Shown in pieces: positions 7,901-15,974 of a DNA stretch of 64,000 bases. The stretch lies in contig JAXLTL010000004.1 of assembly GCA_046330075.1 (NCBI GenBank), positions 62,001 through 126,000 on the forward strand, written 5' to 3'. The stretch comes from JAJTFW01 sp046330075. Lineage in GTDB: Bacteria; Bacteroidota; Bacteroidia; AKYH767-A; OLB10. The notes beneath the pieces were generated by a model, which worked only from the letters and a program-made list of their open reading frames with translations, made no database searches and was not told the DNA's origin. The position numbers were made by a program, and so were the translations under genes. How positions within the stretch are numbered: position 1 is the first letter of the stretch; each line of letters opens with the position of its first letter.

Positions 7901-9442
7901 CTAGTATTTGCTGGTCTTAAACGACAACGTCTCTTTCTCCGTAACAAGCTGCACAACATAAACCCCACTTGACAACTGATTCATATAAATCTCGGTAGTA
8001 TAATACCCTCCCGCCAACACCTCCGCCGGTTTTTCGAAAACGATTCTGCCTTCCATATCAAATAACCGCAACATCCCATTCTTTCCCTTCAACTGCGCGG
8101 CGTTGACGTGAATCATGTTCCATTCATGGTTATACCAGGCTTGCATCCAGGCTCCCTTCTCCTCTGCGGGGTTGGGGGTGAGGCCCACAGATAACGTATC
8201 ACAGGGACTACCCACTAGAGGCCTCATTTCATAGTTAGGATTATGAGGCAAGCCATAATAAGTGCGATGACCTCCCAGGGGGAAGGAAAACAGTTGAAAA
8301 TCGCATAGGGCTCCAAGACTGTCAGGATAGTTAATTGTTGAAAGGTGGGTGTTAACTGTATTATATGATGTTGATGCGTATGGATAGGTGCCACCTGGCA
8401 AATCAGACCACGAAGCAATATAAATTTTACCGTCGGGTGCTAGTTTCATCATTACCGCCGAAGCACTATCATTGATTGTTCCAACCAGCGTTTTAGTGTT
8501 GGAGATATTGATTGCTTGTAAATCGTATTGATGTATTTGAGCACTATCAAATGCATTTATATTTGAAAGAGTATATAAAAATTGATCATTAGATGAAAAA
8601 CAGGTGCTGGCATAATATTTAAAAGGCCCTGTTGTACTTGGCATTTCAATATTCACAGGATTTGAAATGATACCGGTGCACCGGTCAAAATCGTAAAGCT
8701 CGATTAGGTTGCCCCAGTCGCTTTCAGCGAATTTAGTACCATTGGAATTAAAGGTGATATCTCCTCCTCCTGAGGCTCTGAACGTGCCAACATTTTGAAT
8801 TGTTTGGGGATAAATTCCATTTGAATCTACCAAATAAATATAAAAGGCATTATCATAGGACCAAGAATAATAATCCCATCTCCTGGTCACCAGCCACCAG
8901 TCCTTGCCGTTACCATGCTTTACGGCCATTAAAGCATCCTTTGTATGCGTTGTATCCAATTGCGCGTTTTTTTGTGTAACAGCTCCTAAACCATTGTTCA
9001 ATTTTAAATCTACGATGCTGTAGTAAAGGCCAAAATATGGGCCCGACACCCCTGCATTGAAAATATAAAATGTGCTATCTATTATCGATTTTGGTACAAT
9101 CAACATATCATGGTACCAACCACCACTAATTAACGAATCACCATTTTGCATCACCTGATGTTGCTTGTCATACAATCTGCCATCTTTCCTCCAGCCATTG
9201 ATATAAGCTTCGGAGTGTGTAGATGTTCCGTAAAACAACAGGCTGTCATTAGAATCGGCAATTGATACTGAATTTCGATAACTTACTAAACTGGATGTAA
9301 AATAAGTGATAGGATTACTAAAAACTACCCCTGCACTATCTCCCCAACACCACACCTTATTGGAATATTGGGAATGGCCATTCTTACCTGATAGAATCAG
9401 GTAAAAAAATACCAATACGCATTGGATGATTGTTTTAACCAT
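7901..9442 (-). CDS. T9SS cargo propeller protein, copy D
   Basis: A secreted 513-residue protein, last gene of the array. Its signal peptide (MVKTIIQCVLVFFYLILSGK, cleavage near HSQ) differs from the other three copies, but from QYSNKVWCWGDSAGVVFS onward the protein matches copy C almost to the end. The WxWGxxAGVxF opening and repeated sheet-like segments (DGKIYIASWSDLPGG, DQFLYTLSN) resemble the seven-bladed-propeller proteins found in gliding Bacteroidota. The last 70 residues are a type A sorting domain (LRLFDMEGRIVFEK, SGVYVVQLVTEKETLSFK), which directs T9SS export and surface attachment. It starts on the last base of the preceding 126-aa frame's stop (TAATG). Substrate or ligand unknown. 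Confidence 0.85.
   Translation of the reverse strand: MVKTIIQCVLVFFYLILSGKNGHSQYSNKVWCWGDSAGVVFSNPITYFTSSLVSYRNSVSIADSNDSLLFYGTSTHSEAYINGWRKDGRLYDKQHQVMQNGDSLISGGWYHDMLIVPKSIIDSTFYIFNAGVSGPYFGLYYSIVDLKLNNGLGAVTQKNAQLDTTHTKDALMAVKHGNGKDWWLVTRRWDYYSWSYDNAFYIYLVDSNGIYPQTIQNVGTFRASGGGDITFNSNGTKFAESDWGNLIELYDFDRCTGIISNPVNIEMPSTTGPFKYYASTCFSSNDQFLYTLSNINAFDSAQIHQYDLQAINISNTKTLVGTINDSASAVMMKLAPDGKIYIASWSDLPGGTYPYASTSYNTVNTHLSTINYPDSLGALCDFQLFSFPLGGHRTYYGLPHNPNYEMRPLVGSPCDTLSVGLTPNPAEEKGAWMQAWYNHEWNMIHVNAAQLKGKNGMLRLFDMEGRIVFEKPAEVLAGGYYTTEIYMNQLSSGVYVVQLVTEKETLSFKTSKY
8151..8187. repeat. Palindromic insert inside copy D
   Basis: The segment GCTCCCTTCTCCTCTGCGGG continues into GTTGGGGGTGAGGCCCA. It is a decayed member of the GGCTCCCCTCTCC...GGGGTGAGGCC repeat found at the same place in the other three copies. 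It is read in frame as VGLTPNPAEEKGAW. This copy has lost most of its pairing. Confidence 0.55.
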
Positions 9443-9822
9443 TATTGTTTAATAAATTTTTGAATGAGTTCTTCGCCATCCGTATAGCAAATGGATATGA
9501 AGTATAAGCCAGGTTGCAATTCGATAAGTTTTATTGTTCTTGTGTTGCCCGCCACTTTGATCTGACGACCTGATAAATCATATATTACCAAATGCTTTAC
9601 CTGATCTTCGTTCGAATAATTTAACTCCAACCAATCTGTAGCCGGATTAGGATGAACAGTAAAGAATCTTGTTGCTTTTTTTGGGAGAGGGTTCTTAATT
9701 CGCGATTCCCCAATAGGCCCATCCTCAATTTTCAGGCGAAGTATGGCCCGGGCTAATTTTGTTGCGAGGCCTCCATTTAGTGAATTAAGGTATGCGATTT
9801 CGGGAATGGTTGATTTAGTCAA
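9442..9822 (-). CDS. Orphan T9SS tail fragment (126 aa)
   Basis: A 126-residue frame homologous to the last 115 residues of the giant array protein: EIAYLNSLNGG, LARAILRLKIEDGPIGESR, then a linker and a type A sorting domain (HPNPATDWLELNY, LQPGLYFISICYTDGEE, IQKFIKQ). It has no signal peptide, so as it stands it could not reach the T9SS. It is more diverged than the two 253-residue tails. Most likely it is the remnant of a larger protein whose 5' part was lost in a duplication, kept open by chance or by coupling to its neighbours. Treat as a probable pseudogene fragment. Confidence 0.6.
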   Translation of the reverse strand: MTKSTIPEIAYLNSLNGGLATKLARAILRLKIEDGPIGESRIKNPLPKKATRFFTVHPNPATDWLELNYSNEDQVKHLVIYDLSGRQIKVAGNTRTIKLIELQPGLYFISICYTDGEELIQKFIKQ

Positions 9823-9846
9823 CTGATTAGAATTAATACCTGGAAA

Positions 9847-11388
9847 TTATTTCATCACTTTATACGACAAGGCATCTTTTTCTGTCACTAAATTAACCAA
9901 ATAAACGCCACTCACCAACTCATTCGTATAAATCTCCGTCGTAAAATACCCTCCTGCCAACACCTCCGCCGGTTTTTCGAAAACGATTCTGCCTTCGATA
10001 TCCAATAACCGCAGCAGACCTTTCTTTCCCTTCAACTGCGCCGCATTCACATGAATCATGTTCCATTCATGGTTGTACCAGGCCTGCATCCAGGCTCCCC
10101 TCGCCTCTGGAGAGGGGCCGGGGGTGAGGCCCACAGTTAACGTATCACAGGGACTGCCAATTAACGGCCCCATTTCATAATTGGGGTTGTGTGGTAAACC
10201 GTAATAAGTGCGATGACCTCCCAGGGGGAAGGAAAACAGTTGAAAATCGCATAGGGCTCCAAGACTGTCAGGATAGTTAATTGTTGAAAGGTGGGTGTTA
10301 ACTGTATTATATGATGTTGATGCGTATGGATAGGTGCCACCTGGCAAATCAGACCACGAAGCAATATAAATTTTACCGTCGGGTGCTAGTTTCATCATTA
10401 CCGCCGAAGCACTATCATTGATTGTTCCAACCAGCGTTTTAGTGTTGGAGATATTGATTGCTTGTAAATCGTATTGATGTATTTGAGCACTATCAAATGC
10501 ATTTATATTTGAAAGAGTATATAAAAATTGATCATTAGATGAAAAACAGGTGCTGGCATAATATTTAAAAGGCCCTGTTGTACTTGGCATTTCAATATTC
10601 ACAGGATTTGAAATGATACCGGTGCACCGGTCAAAATCGTAAAGCTCGATTAGGTTGCCCCAGTCGCTTTCAGCGAATTTAGTACCATTGGAATTAAAGG
10701 TGATATCTCCTCCTCCTGAGGCTCTGAACGTGCCAACATTTTGAATTGTTTGGGGATAAATTCCATTTGAATCTACCAAATAAATATAAAAGGCATTATC
10801 ATAGGACCAAGAATAATAATCCCATCTCCTGGTCACCAGCCACCAGTCCTTGCCGTTACCATGCTTTACGGCCATTAAAGCATCCTTTGTATGCGTTGTA
10901 TCCAATTGCGCGTTTTTTTGTGTAACAGCTCCTAAACCATTGTTCAATTTTAAATCTACGATGCTGTAGTAAAGGCCAAAATATGGGCCCGACACCCCTG
11001 CATTGAAAATATAAAATGTGCTATCTATTATCGATTTTGGTACAATCAACATATCATGGTACCAACCACCACTAATTAACGAATCACCATTTTGCATCAC
11101 CTGATGTTGCTTGTCATACAATCTGCCATCTTTCCTCCAGCCATTGATATAAGCTTCGGAGTGTGTAGATGTTCCGTAAAACAACAGGCTGTCATTAGAA
11201 TCGGCAATTGATACTGAATTTCGATAACTTACTAAACTGGATGTAAAATAAGTGATAGGATTACTAAAAACTACCCCTGCACTATCTCCCCAACACCACA
11301 CTTTATTAGAATACTGGGCATGAGTTATACCTCCAGCTCTAGCCAGAATGATAAACAGCAGTACTATTTTTAATGATCTAAGCATCAT
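9847..11388 (-). CDS. T9SS cargo propeller protein, copy C
   Basis: A 513-residue secreted protein with the signal peptide shared by copies A and B (MMLRSLKIVLLFIILARAGG, cleavage near THAQ). The propeller body is identical in sequence to copy D over about 370 residues, and to A and B only over the first about 265. The tail (LRLLDIEGRIVFEKPAEV, SGVYLVNLVTEKDALSYKVMK) is a type A sorting domain close to A and B. It therefore combines segments from two lineages. Its ATGATG start overlaps the stop of the upstream 253-aa frame by 4 nt, indicating translational coupling. Probable surface protein; ligand unknown. Confidence 0.85.
   Translation of the reverse strand: MMLRSLKIVLLFIILARAGGITHAQYSNKVWCWGDSAGVVFSNPITYFTSSLVSYRNSVSIADSNDSLLFYGTSTHSEAYINGWRKDGRLYDKQHQVMQNGDSLISGGWYHDMLIVPKSIIDSTFYIFNAGVSGPYFGLYYSIVDLKLNNGLGAVTQKNAQLDTTHTKDALMAVKHGNGKDWWLVTRRWDYYSWSYDNAFYIYLVDSNGIYPQTIQNVGTFRASGGGDITFNSNGTKFAESDWGNLIELYDFDRCTGIISNPVNIEMPSTTGPFKYYASTCFSSNDQFLYTLSNINAFDSAQIHQYDLQAINISNTKTLVGTINDSASAVMMKLAPDGKIYIASWSDLPGGTYPYASTSYNTVNTHLSTINYPDSLGALCDFQLFSFPLGGHRTYYGLPHNPNYEMGPLIGSPCDTLTVGLTPGPSPEARGAWMQAWYNHEWNMIHVNAAQLKGKKGLLRLLDIEGRIVFEKPAEVLAGGYFTTEIYTNELVSGVYLVNLVTEKDALSYKVMK
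10093..10133. repeat. Palindromic insert inside copy C
   Basis: GGCTCCCCTCGCCTCTGGAG is followed by AGGGGCCGGGGGTGAGGCC. CCCCTC(G)CCTCT pairs with AGAGGGG to form a stem. Read in frame it gives VGLTPGPSPEARGAW. Elements encoding LTPGPSP-like peptides, with the CCTCACCCC...GGGGAG signature, are a dispersed palindromic repeat that turns up in many bacterial genomes, including inside genes. This is the best-preserved of the four copies. Confidence 0.65.
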
Positions 11389-12146
11389 TTGATTTTTATA
11401 AACTTCTGCATTATTCTGTATCCATCCGTATAATACAAGGTAATCAAATACAATCCCGGTTTCATTTCAGATATCAGGACCGTTTTAATATTTCCAGTTG
11501 ACTGGTATATTCTTCCTGAGGGATCGGAAATTTCAATTCTAACTACTTTTTCCTCTTGATTGTAATCCAGGTTCAGCGATTCCGTTGCAGGATTGGGACT
11601 AACGTTAAAGTAACGTGATTCTACTGATGATTCCAACTTTTTTAATCGCGCTTCACCAATAGGCCCATCCTCAATTTCCAATCGAAGAATAGCCCTGGCC
11701 AGATATACAGCCTCGCCGCCTATTAAATAGTTTTGATAGGCGATTTCTGTGAGCATTGCTGTATCTTCTGCACTTAAAACGGAATCGTTTAGTATCCTAT
11801 TCAAATAGAGCGCAAGCACAGTTCTAAGTTGTGTTTCGTAATAGTTAGTGTCTTCAATGGTTTCAAGTAAGGCATAGGCTTCTGCATAGCTCCTCCCGCT
11901 TGTTTTTTGAATCACTTGTTGGTACTTGCCAATATTTGATACATTAATCTGGTTATAAACATGACGATATATAGTGTCGCTTCCTGTGCCTTCCAATCGA
12001 GTAGTGTCAGCCACGAAAAATTTATAAAAGGAGTTTCGATGCCCATAATGATGTTGTTCGCTGTCATCACGTACCAGCAAACCTGGGTGTTGGCGCAAAG
12101 TTTTGAAAACGGACTCGCGGGCGAGGTAGCGTTGGGTGGTTATCAT
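11385..12146 (-). CDS. Orphan T9SS tail fragment (253 aa), second copy
   Basis: Encodes the same 253 residues as the frame at 13678-14439. It matches the last about 215 residues of the giant protein: FYKFFVADTTRLEGTGSDTI, a helical stretch (LETIEDTNYYETQLRTVLAL), LARAILRLEIEDGPIGEARL and the type A sorting domain (VSPNPATESLNLDY, KPGLYLITLYYTDGYR, MQKFIKIK). There is no signal peptide: the frame begins MITTQRYLARES, overlapping the stop of the upstream propeller gene by 4 nt. It is part of the 2,293-bp duplicated unit. It probably represents the 3' end of a larger gene carried along in the duplication; export is doubtful. Confidence 0.65.
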   Translation of the reverse strand: MITTQRYLARESVFKTLRQHPGLLVRDDSEQHHYGHRNSFYKFFVADTTRLEGTGSDTIYRHVYNQINVSNIGKYQQVIQKTSGRSYAEAYALLETIEDTNYYETQLRTVLALYLNRILNDSVLSAEDTAMLTEIAYQNYLIGGEAVYLARAILRLEIEDGPIGEARLKKLESSVESRYFNVSPNPATESLNLDYNQEEKVVRIEISDPSGRIYQSTGNIKTVLISEMKPGLYLITLYYTDGYRIMQKFIKIK

Positions 12147-13681
12147 TTCATCACCTTATACGACAAGGCATCTTTTTCTGTCACTAAATTAACGATATAT
12201 ACCCCATTCGCCAATTCATTGGTGCTGATCTCCGTCGTATAATACCCACCCGCAATCACCTCCGCCGGTTTTTCGAAAACGATTCTTCCTTCGATATCAA
12301 ATAACCGCAGCATTCCTTTCCTTCCTTTCAACTGCGCTGCATTCACGTGAATCATATTCCATTCTTGGTTATACCATGCCTGCAGCCAGGCTCCCCTCTC
12401 CTCTGCGGGGCCGGGGGTGAGGCCCACCGTTAACGTATCACAGGGACTGCCAATTAACGGCCCCATTTCATAGTTGGGATTGTGAGGTAAGCCGTAATAA
12501 GTGCGATGACCTCCCAGGGGGAAGGAAAACAGTTGAAAATCGCATGAGCTGCCGAGACTGTCAGGATAGTTAATTGTTGATAGGTGGGTGTTAACTGTAT
12601 TATATGATGTTGATGCGTATGGATAGGTACCACCAGGCAAATCAGACAATGCAGCTATGTATATTTTACCATCAGGGGCCAGTTTCATCATTGCTACTAA
12701 TGCACTATCATTAATGGTGCCAATTAGCATTTTTGAATTAGTGATATTTGATGCTAATAAATCGTATTGATTTACTTGAGCACTATCGAATGGATTCAAA
12801 ATTGAGAGAACATATAAGAACTGGTCATTGGGAGAAAAGCAGCTACTTAAATAATATTTATACGGCCCTGTTGTACTTGGCATTTCAATATTCACAGGAT
12901 TTGAAATGATACCGGTGCACCGGTCAAAATCGTAAAGCTCGATTAGGTTGCCCCAGTCGCTTTCAGCGAATTTAGTACCATTGGAATTAAAGGTGATATC
13001 TCCTCCTCCTGAGGCTCTGAACGTGCCAACATTTTGAATTGTTTGGGGATAAATTCCATTTGAATCTACCAAATAAATATAAAAGGCATTATCATAGGAC
13101 CAAGAATAATAATCCCATCTCCTGGTCACCAGCCACCAGTCCTTGCCGTTACCATGCTTTACGGCCATTAAAGCATCCTTTGTATGCGTTGTATCCAATT
13201 GCGCGTTTTTTTGTGTAACAGCTCCTAAACCATTGTTCAATTTTAAATCTACGATGCTGTAGTAAAGGCCAAAATATGGGCCCGACACCCCTGCATTGAA
13301 AATATAAAATGTGCTATCTATTATCGATTTTGGTACAATCAACATATCATGGTACCAACCACCACTAATTAACGAATCACCATTTTGCATCACCTGATGT
13401 TGCTTGTCATACAATCTGCCATCTTTCCTCCAGCCATTGATATAAGCTTCGGAGTGTGTAGATGTTCCGTAAAACAACAGGCTGTCATTAGAATCGGCAA
13501 TTGATACTGAATTTCGATAACTTACTAAACTGGATGTAAAATAAGTGATAGGATTACTAAAAACTACCCCTGCACTATCTCCCCAACACCACACTTTATT
13601 AGAATACTGGGCATGAGTTATACCTCCAGCTCTAGCCAGAATGATAAACAGCAGTACTATTTTTAATGATCTAAGCATCAT
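12143..13681 (-). CDS. T9SS cargo propeller protein, copy B
   Basis: A 512-residue secreted protein, identical in amino-acid sequence to copy A at 14436-15974. It carries a signal peptide (MMLRSLKIVLLFIILARAGG), a propeller-type body starting QYSNKVWCWGDSAGVVFS, and a type A sorting domain (LRLFDIEGRIVFEKPAEV, NGVYIVNLVTEKDALSYK). From about residue 272 (SCFSPNDQFLYVLSILNPF) to the end of the body it diverges from copies C and D, while everything before is identical. It overlaps neighbouring frames by 4 nt at both ends. Predicted to be exported by T9SS and displayed on the surface. Confidence 0.86.
   Translation of the reverse strand: MMLRSLKIVLLFIILARAGGITHAQYSNKVWCWGDSAGVVFSNPITYFTSSLVSYRNSVSIADSNDSLLFYGTSTHSEAYINGWRKDGRLYDKQHQVMQNGDSLISGGWYHDMLIVPKSIIDSTFYIFNAGVSGPYFGLYYSIVDLKLNNGLGAVTQKNAQLDTTHTKDALMAVKHGNGKDWWLVTRRWDYYSWSYDNAFYIYLVDSNGIYPQTIQNVGTFRASGGGDITFNSNGTKFAESDWGNLIELYDFDRCTGIISNPVNIEMPSTTGPYKYYLSSCFSPNDQFLYVLSILNPFDSAQVNQYDLLASNITNSKMLIGTINDSALVAMMKLAPDGKIYIAALSDLPGGTYPYASTSYNTVNTHLSTINYPDSLGSSCDFQLFSFPLGGHRTYYGLPHNPNYEMGPLIGSPCDTLTVGLTPGPAEERGAWLQAWYNQEWNMIHVNAAQLKGRKGMLRLFDIEGRIVFEKPAEVIAGGYYTTEISTNELANGVYIVNLVTEKDALSYKVMK
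12389..12425. repeat. Palindromic insert inside copy B
   Basis: GGCTCCCCTCTCCTCTGCGG followed by GGCCGGGGGTGAGGCCC. It lies at the same position as the elements in copies A, C and D and reads VGLTPGPAEERGAW. It is partly decayed: the CCTCT arm is kept, its partner arm is altered. Confidence 0.6.
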
Positions 13682-14439
13682 TTGATTTTTATAAACTTCT
13701 GCATTATTCTGTATCCATCCGTATAATACAAGGTAATCAAATACAATCCCGGTTTCATTTCAGATATCAGGACCGTTTTAATATTTCCAGTTGACTGGTA
13801 TATTCTTCCTGAGGGATCGGAAATTTCAATTCTAACTACTTTTTCCTCTTGATTGTAATCCAGGTTCAGCGATTCCGTTGCAGGATTGGGACTAACGTTA
13901 AAGTAACGTGATTCTACTGATGATTCCAACTTTTTTAATCGCGCTTCACCAATAGGCCCATCCTCAATTTCCAATCGAAGAATAGCCCTGGCCAGATATA
14001 CAGCCTCGCCGCCTATTAAATAGTTTTGATAGGCGATTTCTGTGAGCATTGCTGTATCTTCTGCACTTAAAACGGAATCGTTTAGTATCCTATTCAAATA
14101 GAGCGCAAGCACAGTTCTAAGTTGTGTTTCGTAATAGTTAGTGTCTTCAATGGTTTCAAGTAAGGCATAGGCTTCTGCATAGCTCCTCCCGCTTGTTTTT
14201 TGAATCACTTGTTGGTACTTGCCAATATTTGATACATTAATCTGGTTATAAACATGACGATATATAGTGTCGCTTCCTGTGCCTTCCAATCGAGTAGTGT
14301 CAGCCACGAAAAATTTATAAAAGGAGTTTCGATGCCCATAATGATGTTGTTCGCTGTCATCACGTACCAGCAAACCTGGGTGTTGGCGCAAAGTTTTGAA
14401 AACGGACTCGCGGGCGAGGTAGCGTTGGGTGGTTATCAT
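13678..14439 (-). CDS. Orphan T9SS tail fragment (253 aa), first copy
   Basis: Same protein as the frame at 11385-12146. It covers the C-terminal helical region and type A sorting domain of the giant protein, without signal peptide. Its first about 40 residues (YLARESVFKTLRQHPGLLVR, then SEQHHYGHRNS) align at low identity with the corresponding part of the giant protein (YLSRISGYAGLAF, SEQDHYGHKNS). From about residue 60 the DNA of the two becomes indistinguishable. So the upstream part comes from a diverged relative and the rest has been homogenised. Coupled by ATGA overlaps to copy A upstream and copy B downstream. Confidence 0.65.
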   Translation of the reverse strand: MITTQRYLARESVFKTLRQHPGLLVRDDSEQHHYGHRNSFYKFFVADTTRLEGTGSDTIYRHVYNQINVSNIGKYQQVIQKTSGRSYAEAYALLETIEDTNYYETQLRTVLALYLNRILNDSVLSAEDTAMLTEIAYQNYLIGGEAVYLARAILRLEIEDGPIGEARLKKLESSVESRYFNVSPNPATESLNLDYNQEEKVVRIEISDPSGRIYQSTGNIKTVLISEMKPGLYLITLYYTDGYRIMQKFIKIK

Positions 14440-15974
14440 TTCATCACCTTATACGACAAGGCATCTTTTTCTGTCACTAAATTAACGATATATACCCCAT
14501 TCGCCAATTCATTGGTGCTGATCTCCGTCGTATAATACCCACCCGCAATCACCTCCGCCGGTTTTTCGAAAACGATTCTTCCTTCGATATCAAATAACCG
14601 CAGCATTCCTTTCCTTCCTTTCAACTGCGCTGCATTCACGTGAATCATATTCCATTCTTGGTTATACCATGCCTGCAGCCAGGCTCCCCTCTCCTCTGCG
14701 GGGCCGGGGGTGAGGCCCACCGTTAACGTATCACAGGGACTGCCAATTAACGGCCCCATTTCATAGTTGGGATTGTGAGGTAAGCCGTAATAAGTGCGAT
14801 GACCTCCCAGGGGGAAGGAAAACAGTTGAAAATCGCATGAGCTGCCGAGACTGTCAGGATAGTTAATTGTTGATAGGTGGGTGTTAACTGTATTATATGA
14901 TGTTGATGCGTATGGATAGGTACCACCAGGCAAATCAGACAATGCAGCTATGTATATTTTACCATCAGGGGCCAGTTTCATCATTGCTACTAATGCACTA
15001 TCATTAATGGTGCCAATTAGCATTTTTGAATTAGTGATATTTGATGCTAATAAATCGTATTGATTTACTTGAGCACTATCGAATGGATTCAAAATTGAGA
15101 GAACATATAAGAACTGGTCATTGGGAGAAAAGCAGCTACTTAAATAATATTTATACGGCCCTGTTGTACTTGGCATTTCAATATTCACAGGATTTGAAAT
15201 GATACCGGTGCACCGGTCAAAATCGTAAAGCTCGATTAGGTTGCCCCAGTCGCTTTCAGCGAATTTAGTACCATTGGAATTAAAGGTGATATCTCCTCCT
15301 CCTGAGGCTCTGAACGTGCCAACATTTTGAATTGTTTGGGGATAAATTCCATTTGAATCTACCAAATAAATATAAAAGGCATTATCATAGGACCAAGAAT
15401 AATAATCCCATCTCCTGGTCACCAGCCACCAGTCCTTGCCGTTACCATGCTTTACGGCCATTAAAGCATCCTTTGTATGCGTTGTATCCAATTGCGCGTT
15501 TTTTTGTGTAACAGCTCCTAAACCATTGTTCAATTTTAAATCTACGATGCTGTAGTAAAGGCCAAAATATGGGCCCGACACCCCTGCATTGAAAATATAA
15601 AATGTGCTATCTATTATCGATTTTGGTACAATCAACATATCATGGTACCAACCACCACTAATTAACGAATCACCATTTTGCATCACCTGATGTTGCTTGT
15701 CATACAATCTGCCATCTTTCCTCCAGCCATTGATATAAGCTTCGGAGTGTGTAGATGTTCCGTAAAACAACAGGCTGTCATTAGAATCGGCAATTGATAC
15801 TGAATTTCGATAACTTACTAAACTGGATGTAAAATAAGTGATAGGATTACTAAAAACTACCCCTGCACTATCTCCCCAACACCACACTTTATTAGAATAC
15901 TGGGCATGAGTTATACCTCCAGCTCTAGCCAGAATGATAAACAGCAGTACTATTTTTAATGATCTAAGCATCAT
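14436..15974 (-). CDS. T9SS cargo propeller protein, copy A
   Basis: First of the four propeller genes in transcription order, following the giant protein with a 4-nt overlap (TGA stop inside ATGATG). Its 512 residues are identical to copy B. Signal peptide residues 1-24; the propeller-like body has a WCWGDSAG opening and a DGKIYIAALSDLPGG blade; the type A sorting domain occupies the last about 70 residues. The presence of a signal peptide on each propeller copy, but not on the tails between them, suggests that only these and the giant protein are exported products. Confidence 0.86.
   Translation of the reverse strand: MMLRSLKIVLLFIILARAGGITHAQYSNKVWCWGDSAGVVFSNPITYFTSSLVSYRNSVSIADSNDSLLFYGTSTHSEAYINGWRKDGRLYDKQHQVMQNGDSLISGGWYHDMLIVPKSIIDSTFYIFNAGVSGPYFGLYYSIVDLKLNNGLGAVTQKNAQLDTTHTKDALMAVKHGNGKDWWLVTRRWDYYSWSYDNAFYIYLVDSNGIYPQTIQNVGTFRASGGGDITFNSNGTKFAESDWGNLIELYDFDRCTGIISNPVNIEMPSTTGPYKYYLSSCFSPNDQFLYVLSILNPFDSAQVNQYDLLASNITNSKMLIGTINDSALVAMMKLAPDGKIYIAALSDLPGGTYPYASTSYNTVNTHLSTINYPDSLGSSCDFQLFSFPLGGHRTYYGLPHNPNYEMGPLIGSPCDTLTVGLTPGPAEERGAWLQAWYNQEWNMIHVNAAQLKGRKGMLRLFDIEGRIVFEKPAEVIAGGYYTTEISTNELANGVYIVNLVTEKDALSYKVMK
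14682..14718. repeat. Palindromic insert inside copy A
   Basis: Same element as at 12389-12425, displaced by exactly 2,293 bp. It reads in frame as VGLTPGPAEERGAW between the propeller body and the sorting domain. Confidence 0.6.

Larger units (their letters stand above)
11385..15970. repeat. Exact tandem duplication, 2 x 2,293 bp
   Basis: Unit 1 is 11385-13677 and unit 2 is 13678-15970. Each holds one 253-aa tail and one 512-aa propeller gene, and the encoded proteins are identical. The DNA agrees in every line I compared. The identity continues past unit 2 into the 3' end of the giant gene (to about 16573), so the offset-2,293 repeat spans roughly 2.9 kb. A third and fourth propeller gene downstream are related but not exact. 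Near-perfect identity means recent duplication or ongoing homogenisation; a repeat this long may also be miscounted in an assembly. Confidence 0.92.

Noticed and set aside
11961..12242. Repeated 93-codon plus-strand frame (again at 14254-14535)
   Set aside because: It is antisense to the junction of a propeller gene and a tail, and occurs twice only because the DNA is duplicated. No promoter, signal or family resemblance.
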